Source: Gavia stellata (taxonomy: Eukaryota > Chordata > Aves > Gaviiformes > Gaviidae). Taken from it: a stretch of 64,000 nucleotides of DNA. The translations under genes and the position numbers were made by a program. The notes under the pieces are model-generated. The model ran no database searches, was not told where the DNA came from, and was given only the letters and a program-made list of their open reading frames with translations. The DNA lies in contig NC_082611.1 of NCBI RefSeq assembly GCF_030936135.1, forward strand, positions 248,001 to 312,000, read 5' to 3'. Below, piece by piece: positions 41,301 through 50,900 of the stretch (position 1 is the stretch's first letter; each line of letters starts with the position of its first letter).

Positions 41301-42402
41301 CAAGGGTTATAAGCTATTCCCTTCTTTTCGCTAAGTGCACTGTACCGGAAGTCCATTTTTGACCATTATGCTCCAAAACCTCTTTCAGAGCCAGCACTAT
41401 ATATGAATGCTTTATACACATTGCTACATACCACTCCATAAATAAAATCTTAACCAGTAACTTTCCTTGCCCTACCAAAAATGAGTCAGAATGAATGCCC
41501 GAATAGTCAGTATCACCCACCATTTGCAGTCCACGCAAAATAAGCAATGCCTCACTCAAAGAACTGCTGAAACACAGAACGCTATGGCGAAGTGACAGGT
41601 TATTATCAAAAGTAGTTTGATCTGTTTCTTGGAACTGAACAAGATGACAGTGCAGAAATAACACACCACCAGTGCAGGCAGACACTCCACCACAACACCA
41701 GAGCTAAACCCGCTCAGACAACGTCCAGATTTAAACAAACAGACGAACAATCCCGCGTTCCCTTTATTGTACTCGTAGGCAGCTGCGTTACCCACAAACC
41801 CGGTCGCTTTGCACGAGATCAGCCCTCCCGCACCCTCACCCCGGAACTCCCTGGAAGCACACGCACTCGTCCAGCAACGCGGCCCTTCAGAAGCTCCCCC
41901 GAGGGCGGCGGGGGCCGCCGCTGCCATTTCTGCGGCCTCTGGCAGCAGCACCGAGCCCCGCGCTCCCTTTCTCCTCCGCCTCGCCGCCGGCAGCCCGCCC
42001 CGCGGGAAGGCGGCACAGCACACCGAGCCCCCGGCAGCGCCGGCTCCCACGCGGGACCGCGGCACCCGCCGCAACTCTCCCTGGCCGCGGCGGCGGGCGG
42101 GGCCGGCGTGGGGAGGGGGCCCGGGGAGGGGGGGGTGGAGCGGCGCGGCCCGCGCTCACCTTGTCCGAGTCCAGGTCGGGGTCGGCCTGGCACAGGCGGA
42201 AGAGGAAGGACTTGGGGTCCCTGCAGAGCGTCTGCCGAGTGGTCAGGAAGCAGGTGCCCCCCACGTTCAGCCGCACCCACTTGCCGGGCAGCGTGCCGGG
42301 CGGCGGCGCTGAGCTGCACCGGCGGCACGGCCCGCCCGGGCCTCCGCCGCCGAGGCCACCGATGGGGGAAACCGGGAAATCGCAGTGGTTCTCCGCCGCC
42401 AT
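11307..42402 (-). CDS. KCTD5: KCTD5, BTB/POZ CUL3 adaptor (whole coding span, six exons)
   Basis: The coding sequence joins 42402-42160, 31988-31880, 30744-30653, 29502-29407, 19818-19693 and 11336-11307 on the minus strand. All junctions are GT-AG and in phase, giving 231 residues against 234 in human. The N-terminus is a Gly/Pro-rich leader. The BTB (T1-like) domain follows, from WVRLNVGGT (about residue 42) to about 145, and then the C-terminal domain with the [11 protein letters not shown] segment. The protein ends ILQERGSRM, as in mammals. Known for the family: KCTD5 forms pentamers, binds CUL3 through the BTB domain and presents G-beta-gamma for ubiquitylation, which dampens AKT signalling. 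KCTD2 and KCTD17 are close paralogues, but the N-terminus, the C-terminus and the position next to PDPK1 point to KCTD5. Intron 4 carries an alternative terminal exon. The promoter is a CpG island. Confidence 0.96.
11337..19692 (-). other. KCTD5: KCTD5 intron 5
   Basis: An intron of about 8.4 kb. It contains the CR1 fragment at 14.8-15.6 kb, an A-run at 13,346-13,361 and a T-rich low-complexity stretch near 17,995-18,023. No further conserved exon was recognised. Confidence 0.85.
14824..15590 (-). mobile_element. CR1 LINE fragment (3' part, sense to KCTD5)
   Basis: Read on the minus strand, this matches the end of chicken-repeat-1 reverse transcriptase. Recognisable pieces are [39 protein letters not shown] and [12 protein letters not shown]. 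The terminal sequence GGTTGGACTAGATGATCTTT then runs to the ATTCTGTG end typical of CR1. Several frameshifts and stops break the frame, so it is a dead, 5'-truncated copy. The 5' limit (about 15,590) is approximate. Confidence 0.93.
19693..19818 (-). CDS. KCTD5: KCTD5 exon 5 (canonical)
   Basis: It encodes 42 residues (181-222), starting [18 protein letters not shown] and ending SEPSEKAK, nearly identical to mammalian KCTD5. The donor is GCGAAG|GTAAGT. The acceptor is ATCTTTCAG preceded by a pure C13 run at 19,828-19,840. The phase is 0 at both ends, so exon skipping or replacement would keep the frame. Confidence 0.96.
19828..19840 (-). repeat. KCTD5: C13 run in the polypyrimidine tract of KCTD5 exon 5
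   Basis: On the transcribed strand the polypyrimidine tract is a run of 13 C that ends nine bases before the exon 5 boundary. Poly(C)-binding proteins such as PCBP1/2 are known to bind such tracts. An effect on exon 5 choice is an inference. Confidence 0.85.
23428..23460 (+). repeat. (ATT)n microsatellite
   Basis: A run of ATT trinucleotides with one interruption, inside KCTD5 intron 4. Confidence 0.9.
25595..25741. repeat. Imperfect inverted repeat (long hairpin)
   Basis: The left arm (25,595-25,660) and the right arm (25,679-25,741) are imperfect reverse complements, separated by an 18-base loop. Matching blocks include CAGTTAAGTTCTGAGTT against AACTCAGAACTTAACTG and CGTTGTTCCAGTT against AACTGGAACAACG, plus TTCATCCACC against GGTGGATGAA. 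It may be a degraded MITE-like element or simply an RNA hairpin in the KCTD5 primary transcript. The family was not recognised. Confidence 0.7.
25946..25951 (-). terminator. KCTD5: Poly(A) signal for the alternative KCTD5 terminal exon
   Basis: The minus strand reads AATAATAAAC here, an AATAAA hexamer 83 bases past the alternative stop codon, with T-rich sequence following. This spacing fits a short alternative 3' UTR. Confidence 0.45.
26034..26255 (-). CDS. KCTD5: KCTD5 candidate alternative terminal exon 5 (diverged duplicate with hydrophobic tail)
   Basis: The acceptor TTATTTCAG is followed by 73 codons and TAG. The exon begins [11 protein letters not shown] against [11 protein letters not shown] in the normal exon 5; 13 of the first 27 residues are identical and several others are conservative. 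Joined to exon 4 it stays in phase and gives a 253-residue protein. After the homologous part the frame encodes a basic, Cys-rich linker ([11 protein letters not shown]) and about 22 hydrophobic residues ([18 protein letters not shown] and on), ending SWMYST. This looks like a tail anchor with nearby cysteines that could be palmitoylated. An AATAAA lies 83 bases after the stop. Translation and use are inferred. The alternative is a decaying exon duplicate. RNA evidence cannot be seen here. Confidence 0.6.
   Translation of the reverse strand, partial: LVSIGPQYSCGRAQQSEYLLIVSREVKGEERCFQKCCSEVCHTILFALTLICLASLHFCCFQIIPLYSWMYST
29407..29502 (-). CDS. KCTD5: KCTD5 exon 4
   Basis: It encodes 32 residues (149-180), [18 protein letters not shown] onward to DGWKFEQ, the first part of the C-terminal domain shared by KCTD2, KCTD5 and KCTD17. 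It ends exactly on a codon, so both copies of exon 5 downstream can join it in frame. The acceptor is CTTGAAG|GTACC and the donor is ACAG|GTAAAA. Confidence 0.96.
29503..31879 (-). other. KCTD5: KCTD5 introns 2 and 3
   Basis: Two introns of about 1.1 kb each flank exon 3 (30,653-30,744). They hold only unique AT-rich DNA with short homopolymer runs. No extra exon or repeat was recognised. Confidence 0.85.
30653..30744 (-). CDS. KCTD5: KCTD5 exon 3
   Basis: It encodes residues 118-148, with [19 protein letters not shown] and the basic stretch up to SKISQ. This closes the BTB domain. The acceptor is ATACTAG|GTGTAC and the donor is CACAG|GTGAGG. The phase-1 junction with exon 2 restores a glycine codon. 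Confidence 0.96.
31880..31988 (-). CDS. KCTD5: KCTD5 exon 2
   Basis: It encodes residues 82-117 plus one base of 118. It holds the core of the BTB domain: [19 protein letters not shown] and [17 protein letters not shown]. The acceptor is CTCTAATCTAG|GATG and the donor is GGAAG|GTAAGA. The acceptor is preceded by an unusually long T20 tract and a TTTG-rich repeat. Confidence 0.96.
32002..32106 (-). repeat. KCTD5: Low-complexity T20 and TTTG-rich tract upstream of KCTD5 exon 2
   Basis: The plus strand has A20 followed by A/C-rich repeats including CAAA units. In the transcript this reads as GTTT repeats and T20, ending 13 bases before the exon 2 boundary. It supplies an extended polypyrimidine tract and many possible U/G-rich protein sites. 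Confidence 0.85.
38781..38798 (+). repeat. C18 homopolymer
   Basis: Eighteen consecutive C in KCTD5 intron 1. It is likely length-variable and prone to assembly error. Confidence 0.9.
40823..40841 (+). repeat. C19 homopolymer
   Basis: Nineteen consecutive C in KCTD5 intron 1, 2 kb from the C18 run. Confidence 0.9.
42160..42402 (-). CDS. KCTD5: KCTD5 exon 1 (coding part)
   Basis: This exon encodes residues 1-81: [10 protein letters not shown], then a Gly/Pro-rich leader with a CRRC motif, then the start of the BTB fold with [18 protein letters not shown] and ADPDLDSDK. The donor is GACAAG|GTGAGCG. The ATG at 42,402 is chosen because it matches the MAENHC start of mammalian KCTD5 and sits in a strong initiator context (GAGGATGGCGGC). 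The open frame continues past the donor to 41,887, but that part is intron. Confidence 0.95.
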
Positions 42403-42406
42403 CCTC
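42395..42406 (-). promoter_or_regulatory. KCTD5: TISU/YY1-like element over the KCTD5 start codon
   Basis: The minus strand reads GAGGATGGCGGC, one mismatch from the TISU consensus SAASATGGCGGC. Known role: TISU directs both transcription through YY1 and accurate initiation on very short 5' UTRs. Whether it acts here is an inference. Confidence 0.5.
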
Positions 42407-42728
42407 GCCGCCGCCGGAAGGGTCCGCCCCAGCTACAGGTCCCCGCGCGCGCCGCCCACCGGAAGCGCCCGCGCGGAATCGCTCCCTTCCCCCCGCTCCG
42501 CCCCGCGCCTGCGCTGCAGCCGCCTCGCCGGCGGGGGCCGCCCACGACGGCCCGCCAGGGGGCAGCCGCCAACTAGGGGCCCCAGCCGGCGGCCCAGGGC
42601 GCCGAGGCCGCAGCCCCGGAAGCGGCGCCTGCGCCTCCGAGAGCGCCGCCGGCGGGTGGGAGGTGGCGCCTGCCCGCCCCCCCGCGGCGGAAGGAAGAGG
42701 CGGAGGCCAGGCCGGGACCCTACATGCC

Positions 42729-42734
42729 TTTATT
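42729..42734 (-). terminator. PDPK1: Distal PDPK1 poly(A) signal
   Basis: The minus strand reads GTAATAAAGGCATG, a canonical AATAAA. It sits exactly where AT-rich sequence gives way to the KCTD5 CpG island, so it is the last possible site before the next promoter. Cleavage would fall at about 42,705-42,720. Confidence 0.6.
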
Positions 42735-45700
42735 ACAGACTACCAAGCGTAAGTGAAATCCGTCATCCAGTCACTAACTACACATCTACAGCACAGAGAT
42801 CTGTCGAGAGGAGCATAAACAGTCATTAAATTAGGAGATATGATTAAATCATCGACCAATAGAAAATTTATATAATAAAGCCAGAAAAAAAGGTGTAAAA
42901 TATAGTTTACAATAATTATTCACATTCAAGGCTGTACATCAATACATACAACACCATGGCCCCGAACATGAATTCAATCCAAATAATTCATATATTAGAA
43001 TTTAAATAACACAGACTGAACTAGAGGCCAACAAGAGCCAGCAAATAACCTTATAAGAATAAAAATACAAAAGTGTGTATCTTATATCACTGCATTATTT
43101 GCTTCTGTTTTCATGAGTTCTTGGAAGAGGGGAGATTGTTTTGTGGTGTTTGTTGAGGGGGGGTTTATTTGGTTGGGGGGTTTTTTTGGGGTTTTTTTTT
43201 TTTTTTGCTTTTATCTGTACATCACAGTTACAGCTACAAACCAGGTAGAGAATATTACACACGTAACTGACTGCCACCGACCTGAAAACAGCTAGCATAC
43301 AACTATCAAAACTGAGTATGGTTCCTGGTTCCTATTTTCTTCTCTTTTGTCAGATACAGTAATTGTAAGTTCTGCTACAGTTTAGAACATTTGCCACATC
43401 CAATCAGAGTTAGTACATGGTCATAGGAAGCTTTGTCAAATGGCAACCATCTACATTCACTACCATGCTGACAGACAGACCAGGTTATTGGGTGCTTAAG
43501 AACTTCTCTAATTGTTTGCTGTATAAAAGTCATATTTCTTCTAAGAAAGAGGACACACTTAAATTACCAGTCTTACCTTAACTGAAAGCATGCCATTTTG
43601 GGTCAGAGAATTACTTGTTTGTAAGCTCACTTGATCAACTGATGGACAATCTGTGTCATGAAGCTTTGCAGGAGCACTTCCATTTGATTAATAAAATATT
43701 TCCATAAACTATTACAGGCATTCAGCAAAATTTCAGATATAAATACCACACCTATTCATGTAATTCACTAGTAGAAAGAATGAACAGAATCCACAGTCCA
43801 CATCTTTAGGCAACTATTAATAACAAGTTCTCTCCTCAGCAAGGTATTGAAATCAAATGTTTTGTCCCCAGGCCAAATGAAGTAATTGTGTTGACTTCAC
43901 TAAATCATTCAAAAGAAATTGTTAAATGTACATGTGGGAAATCCTCAGGATTCTTCCAAGTTTCCAGCACAAAATGTAATGATATCAAGCACATTAAATT
44001 AAGCATCTTGAACTACAAAAATGGATTACAATTATCACATCTTTGTTTCAACCTACAGTTTCTACATTTATAGATAGCAGATAATTCACAACTAAATCAC
44101 ATCAGAAGGAGAAAAGTAAGTGGAGCACAGTACTATCTGATAGTTTGATGTCTTCAGCATTTAAGTACTTAGCAAATGATATCTTAATAGGTAATATCTG
44201 CTCACAATGCCTCAACATCACATCTGAAGCAAGTCTTCCTTAATATAAATCCTTCTCAAAACTGGACTTTAAGGCCAATGGTAATAAACTCATCTCTCCA
44301 GTTTATCAAAGTAGTTTTAAACTTCCTTTGACTGGGCTGGACACTGAATAAAACAGTGTGATACAAAAATCCTTTCTAGCAGTAGTACTTCATCCTTTCT
44401 AGCAGTAGTACTTCATCCTTTCTAGCAGTAGTACTTCATCCTTTCTAGCAGTAGTACTTCATCCTTTCTAGCAGTAGTACTTCATCCTTTCTAGCAGTAG
44501 TACTTCATCCTTTCTAGCAGTAGTACTTCATCCTTTCTAGCAGTAGTACTTCATCCTTTCTAGCAGTAGTACTTCATCCTTTCTAGCAGTAGTACTTCAT
44601 CCTTTCTAGCAGTAGTACTTCATCCTTTCTTAAGCTCCACCCCACAGAAAACAGATGCAATAAACACCTTCCTGAAGTTCAAATCCCAAGCAAAACAAAA
44701 TTACAACATTATTGACCAGATTCTTCACAATTGATTGGCAATTGTCCAAAATGCAAAATATGGAATGAATCAATCAACAGATTTGAGTTTTCAGTAGGTT
44801 TGCAGTGAGGAGTCTGAAGACAAGTCTTCAAGTGCCTAGCAACCCTTTTTGTGCTTTGAAAGGCCTCAGATAAAGAGCAGAGAAATTAACTGGCTTATCT
44901 GCAGCTCTGAAGAACCTCCCTTGTACGTTTCATTCCATGAACTCCCATGAACCACAGGAGTGATTCAGGAAAAAGATCTGAAGCTACCCCACTTCAGGTA
45001 TAAGCATTTAGAACAGGAACCAGCCCTCCATAGTATGCAGCACCTGCCAATATACATTTAAGTGAACAAACTGGTGAAACACACTTAAATCCACATGATT
45101 GCTTTGTCTTGCCTCACTCTAGTCTTCTCCCATCTTTCAGAATCACAGATTTCACTTACAGTCCAAGACAAACAAATAACCCTCCCAGAAAAGTTCTAGT
45201 CCCTTCCCAAAAAAAGCAAAGATAACTTGATTTGGAACACTGAAGTTCTAATGGGAGGGATGCCTGTAAGAGATGCTCACAGTTTTCTAACAGCAGCATT
45301 GTCAGAAGAAAAAAAAAGGGATACTAGAATGCAGACATCAGCCTTACAGACACTTTCTTGATCGCTTACTGCTATCAAGATTTCTTTGGCTGAAAGCTTT
45401 TGATGGGCAGGACAAATGTTTACTAAAAGGGGATTTTCAAGGTGTGAAAAAGCAGAGTAATTACTTTGTTATGGCAAAATGACTACAAGTCTAAACATTA
45501 TAGAAAACATGTTTAAACATTCCTAGATTTCCACCTAGTGAACAAGCCAATGGAGATCACTCCATCTCCTAATGAACCTAAGATGTTCAACATTATCAGA
45601 ACAACTTTCCCAGACTTTTTATGTGAGGCCAAGTTTTGTCACACCGAACAGCAGTGGCACCATGAATCTCCAACACTGCCAAACTCCTGTATAAGGTTGG

Positions 45701-47867
45701 GAATATGCCTACCATCTCTATACCAAAGACTAAATCCAAAAGCGATAGGGTTGCCTCCAGTGGACCCAACACACAACTAGAACTGGACAGCCAGAGAACA
45801 AACGGATAGCACTGCAACAAACTTACAATACATGTCATCTTGCTTAGAATGGTAAATACAGGATTAATACAGGCATGGATAGGTGGTGTACTGTGCTATT
45901 CAAATTTTAGTGACAAGGAGTGTACCTTGTACGTGATGAAATTTCTCACGATGCAAAGGGAATGGTGTTCCGTCTCTCTCATCTCAGCCATTTACAGGAC
46001 ACCTTAGCTCCCTTAACACCAGGCACTGTAAGCCAGTGATTTACTTTTGTCAAGTCTGTGTATATGGTGGGATAACAGAAGACTACAAGAACGTAGTTCC
46101 TCCAAAAGAAAAAAGGCAACTGCACTCTCTCCTTTAAAGGCTGAAAGATAGTGGAAAAGCTGGACTGTCATCAAGTTCAACCACATAACACAGTTTAAGA
46201 GATCAATAATAAATCTCCTTCACCCTGTACAACAACAAAATATCCAACATTCATGTGTTTTCTGAGAAATCCTGATAAGCCACTGCTTTTAAAATACTGC
46301 TTCTAGAACAGTAGTCCATGAGGTTTTTTTTCAACATTGCAGTGGAACATTTCTTTCTTTGGTAGAAGGAAAAGCACATCATAGTATGAGACCTCAAAAT
46401 GCAAAGAGATGGTATATGTTGAAAGTGAATGAATAGGTGTGATGTTTATACTCCTTTCAAAACAAGGAAAGAATGCCTTTGTCCAGACCTAGGGTCATTC
46501 CTCTCTGCAAGGTTCAGGAACACGGGCATGTTGAAAATACCATTAGGGAAGTTGTTTTTAGCACATAGAAAGTCATGTCTTTGCAACATTACACGAAATG
46601 TTTGACCACAAAAGCGCCTTAATTTGAAGAGGATAAAGGAGATCGATATGAAAAATATTTTCATTTTATAGATATGCCTAAGTACCATATATTTTCCCCT
46701 TTGTATCAATATTTTCCTTTGTATTTCTAACCAGATTGCTTTATGGATCTAATATTTCAATTGCTTAAATCTTTTTCAGATTTGCTAAATATTTGGCCAA
46801 GACCAAAAATAAGATTATTTGTGCATCTCATTATAGAATGAGACAAAAAACATCAAGTAATCAACTGTACAAAGCTTTCACACTTCCTTCTCTACCCAGG
46901 TAAATAGGTTGGCCCCACTAAAATGCACAATACATGCACACCCTGGAAAGTAAGCTTCTAGCCCTCATCTCCTGAAAAGGTGAAAAACTATTTACTACTT
47001 CATAGTAACCTTCCCCCCCCCCCCATACTAACTAGTTAATTTTTTAGTTAGCATTAGTTAAAAGCATGCTGGTAAGTTTATTGTCCATTGATTAAACACG
47101 CATATAATTCATATTAAAATTTGAATTGAATGTTTAAAATCTTATATGCTTCAGAAGCCAACATTTCAATTTTAGAAAACTTTCAGTGCCATATTCAGCA
47201 TTTTACTTTCTCACAACCTGTATCATTGGAGCCTGTCTGCCAGACACATACATCTGATTCATTCACATAATTACTGAAGTACCACATGAATCCTGCAACC
47301 AGAACTGTATTAGGAATTACACAAGGGTGCAACTCACCTGGCTACAAATGCCATATACCAAAAAGCTGGGGGACTGTGAGGAAAGGAAGAGAAAACAAAG
47401 AGGTGGTGCTTAGGAGAGGCATATAAAAGCTCCCTGATGAAATACAGTTTAATGATAATCTGAAAGTCACAGAAAACTCCAGCCCCATAAAATGCAAGGC
47501 TGGTACATGATTTGGCATGTGTGCGTGTGGATTGGTTTTAACTCATCTTAAGTGAAGCTGGTAATGCAAGGTCTATCCACTAGTCTGCAGCAGAAATTGA
47601 GCTGAAGTGCACAAAAGCAAGATCTTCACTGCAATGATATGCAAGTGGAAGCCTCAACAGAAGCACAAAGAGCGAGCAAAGCGACCCTGAATTCCATTAG
47701 GTTTTTGCTTTTCTTTTTTTCTTTCTTTAAAAAAAAAAACCAGAACATTTCATACATATGCTTCCCCTTGAGATGGTAATAGGTGGGTTGAAAAAGATTC
47801 CTCTGATCGGCTGCACACGGAGTTCTAGCAGCAAGTAGGGAAACTGGGAAATTTTGGATGAGCTTTA
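42735..47867 (-). other. PDPK1: Predicted PDPK1 3' UTR
   Basis: From the PDPK1 stop to the AATAAA at 42,729 there are 5.1 kb of AT-rich sequence without coding exons. Human PDPK1 is known for a long 3' UTR, which supports this reading. It contains the 23-bp tandem array at 44.4-44.6 kb, a T/G-rich low-complexity stretch at 43,140-43,206 and a C12 run at 47,013-47,024. Proximal poly(A) sites may also be used. Confidence 0.55.
44369..44630 (-). repeat. 23-bp perfect tandem array (minisatellite, 11.4 copies)
   Basis: On the plus strand the unit begins ATCCTTTCTAGCAGTAG and is 23 bases long. Eleven full copies and nine bases of a twelfth follow one another with no mismatch. It lies in the predicted PDPK1 3' UTR. 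The absence of any variant copy suggests recent expansion, or a risk of assembly collapse or slippage. Confidence 0.97.
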
Positions 47868-47975
47868 CTATTTAGCAGCATTCTGGTGGTATCTGTGCCG
47901 CCAAACTTCATGTATCTTTTTGCACCATTTATGAGCATTCCCACTCGGGTCCATCAGGTAATATGTCCTGTTTGG
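47868..47975 (-). CDS. PDPK1: PDPK1 exon 14 (last coding exon)
   Basis: It encodes [20 protein letters not shown] and [15 protein letters not shown], then TAG. The PH-domain helix is conserved, but the last residues differ from the human ending. The acceptor is TTCACTTATAG. Confidence 0.95.
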   Translation of the reverse strand, partial: PNRTYYLMDPSGNAHKWCKKIHEVWRHRYHQNAAK

Positions 47976-50900
47976 CTATAAGTGAACAACATTTTAATGA
48001 GTACTCCAAACACAGTTCAACCAAAAAGCAGTAATTATTCTGCACCGACCAATAAAATAATTTTTCAGAATCAGTTCATAAACTTTCCAAAAACTAAATT
48101 TAATTACAGTTACATAGCATTATATATTACTGAATAACCATATATCTGGCATGTCAATATTGTTAAGCAGTCAAGTCAACTGACAATATATTGTTGGCCG
48201 ACTCCTAGTGATCCAATATATACAAAGGGGGCTAAATTTTAGAAGTCCTTCTTAAGAACTTCCTTCAAATCCCAAAATTCACTTAGTTTATTTACATATG
48301 AATAAAAAAATACAATTGTATTTTTGTGGGAAATGTGTATAACAGGGTTTTTTTGTTGGTGGTTTGGTTTGGTTTGGGGGGGGGTGTGGTTTGTTTTTTT
48401 TTTTTAAATTAAGGCTATCAACACTTTTATTTAAGGAATTATATTTTCTCCAGAAAAATTTATCTGTTAACAACTTACAATAATTGTCCAAGGACAGTAG
48501 TGCAACTTACAAAGAAATTAAAGAAAGTCACTTACTGTGTGAACAAAAAAAGTCTTAAAATTCTTGGCTTCTGGCCGCAACTCTAAAGACCATGGAATTT
48601 CTCCTTTTAGAACTTTGTTGACAGGATCCACATAATACAGGTGGGGCCCTTCTGTGAGCAGCAATTGGCGCCGACGTGCAAACAATCCCTAACAAGAAAA
48701 TTAGAAGCAGTAATACAAAAAAAGCATGACGAAAAAAGTAAATGTGTAGATCTTTGAATTCAACAACAGAGGTAGAATTAAAACAGCTCAGTGACGGGAT
48801 ACTATGTTTGAGTTTGGGGGACTTTTTTTCTTTTCCTTTTGCTTTACCTATTTGACTTCTTTCCTTTTTTAGGGGGTTACAGTGCATTCCTACTACATGG
48901 CAAAACACAAGTACTATTTTAAGAAAGCATCTTCAAGTTCTAGCAAAACATAAAACAACTAGCTGTAGATTCAAGCAAAATCTATTTGTCAAAGATTCCA
49001 GCACAGAAATCAATACTCATGATTTTGTGGAGAAAATTAGGAACAAGCAGGTAGTAACTCAGATGAAAGAGAACCTACATTCCTGTAAAGACATGGACTA
49101 TCATTGCTCATCTGTACCATACTAAAGTTAATACTTAAAGCTGTTCTAATGTCACCTCTGCTTCCCTCAGGATACAGGCACTAGTCAGATCCAGGAAAAC
49201 CACCACAGTTAAGGACAATACGGACTTGTATTTTATTGTCCAATATTTGTGGCTCAATCCACATGCAGACACGCATCAAGACAAAGCATTTAGTGGGCTA
49301 CATCAGACTGGCAGAAGGAGAGGGAACAAAAACTCGTTTACTACAGCCTTGAAATGAAAGCATCAATAGCACATTTACTTTTAGCCTTTTCCAAAAACCA
49401 GGAGTTCACCACTAAATTAAGAAAAAACAATCTATTCACAAGAAAATGCTACATTTAAAAAAAATAAACAAAACAATTTGACACAAATAAGTTAAACCAA
49501 GGAAGCTCTAAAACGGATTCCTTATCTATACTGCAACTGTGCAAGAATGTGACAGCTGTATCCTGTCACAGGGAATTAAGAAAAGCCCTTACCTTTCTTT
49601 TGTCCACTGGACCCATTTTTAGGATTAAGTTATTTTCTACAAACTGATGCCTTGGAAAAAGAAAGAAAAATAACTATTACTCCAAAAGTAATTCAACCAC
49701 AGAAACTGCTTTTATTATTATTATCAAGCAATTTTCTAGGTCTCTCCCTAGGGTCTCCTTTTCCAAAGAGTCCTGAACAACTTTACTAGATGAGTTTTGG
49801 ACCTCTTCCTTATTCCACACCAATGTTTTTTTTCTAAAATCTGACGGGGGGGAGGGAGGGGGGGGCGGAATCACAAATGAGAAACTCCTCTCAAGAGTGA
49901 AGAAAAATGCTAGTAAGTACATGGTCTGGAGGTATTTCAGTTAGATATCAACAGAATATTATAATTAAAAACTCCCAACTTATGGCAACTGTAAGAAAGA
50001 AGGAATCTTTTCTAGTTCTAGGACTCTGTAGAGGGAAGACTTCTCAGCACTCGTATAGCGTCATTTCTGCCTATCTTATAAACATACTTCACATCTTCTA
50101 GACCCGTTAAGTTTTAGAAACATAGTATTGGTTTTTTGCTGCTATTGCTTTAAAAACAGAAGTCAAGAAAAATCTAGTTGCTAATTGTTTGCTTGAAGAT
50201 ACTAAGATTGTCTATTTCTAGATTGTCTAATTGTCTATTAATTTGAATAAAAATAACTTATTTTTCTGGATTCCTTACTGCTGTGCAAGTAACAGATGAG
50301 CTATATTCAAAGATCTTACCAAGGATTTCCACCAGCTTGTTTTGCCAGAAGTAACCTCTTTTCATCTTCAGAAAACTGTAAGTCTAGCTCAAAGGAATTG
50401 TTGTCAAGATCATGAATATACTGTTCAATATTTCCTCCTGATGTCTGTGGTGTACTTGTCTCTGGGGCAGACAGTGAATGGGAAGAGGCAGAACCAGAAA
50501 CTTGCATGCAACCAAACTGACTCAGGAGATTGTCATACTAAAGGAGGAAACAAAATGAAATAAAGAAATTTCTTTGATTAAAAAGCCTATTTTGCACTAA
50601 ACTGCAGCTTTTAATTTAAGCATGCTTTTGTCTGTTGTGCTTTTGGGCAAAAAGACAGCCTACTCTCTATAGATTAACAGGCGCCTATCCAAAAAAGTAT
50701 GCTTCGTCAAAAGCATCAACCAGTATTTTTTCCAAACACTCACTTTTATCAGAAAAAAATGCTGATTAGTTCAAATTTTAACCAACAATTTTTGTATTAG
50801 ATTCTTAATAATTGAGTCTTCATTAAAATATAACTAATCAGTAGTTTCAATAAAAATATTTAATATGTAATAATTATGCTTTCATTAAAGTCTCAGGCAG

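Larger units (their letters stand above)
31989..42159 (-). other. KCTD5: KCTD5 intron 1
   Basis: An intron of about 10.2 kb. The first few hundred bases (to about 41.8 kb) are still CpG-rich. The rest is AT-rich and unique. It has two long C homopolymers (18 C at 38,781-38,798 and 19 C at 40,823-40,841) and A/C-rich tracts at 41,050 and 41,231. No internal exon or dispersed repeat was recognised. Confidence 0.85.
41800..42725 (-). promoter_or_regulatory. KCTD5: KCTD5 CpG-island promoter
   Basis: This GC-rich, CpG-dense island covers exon 1 and about 320 bp upstream, with a sharp edge at about 42,720. No TATA box is seen. Three CCGGAAG motifs (ETS/GABP consensus) lie in the same orientation at 42,414-42,420, 42,459-42,465 and 42,616-42,622. 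A GATGGCGGC motif (YY1-like) overlaps the start codon. These are typical of a housekeeping promoter with a short 5' UTR. The exact start site cannot be read from sequence. Confidence 0.88.

Noticed and set aside
41809-42829. Several 150-220-codon frames on both strands across the KCTD5 CpG island
   Set aside because: They are composition-driven shadows of KCTD5 exon 1 and its promoter. Only the frame starting at 42,402 matches a known protein, and it stops being coding at the donor at 42,160.
44369-44630. CRISPR-like array
   Set aside because: The units are directly adjacent with no spacers, in vertebrate DNA. This is a minisatellite.
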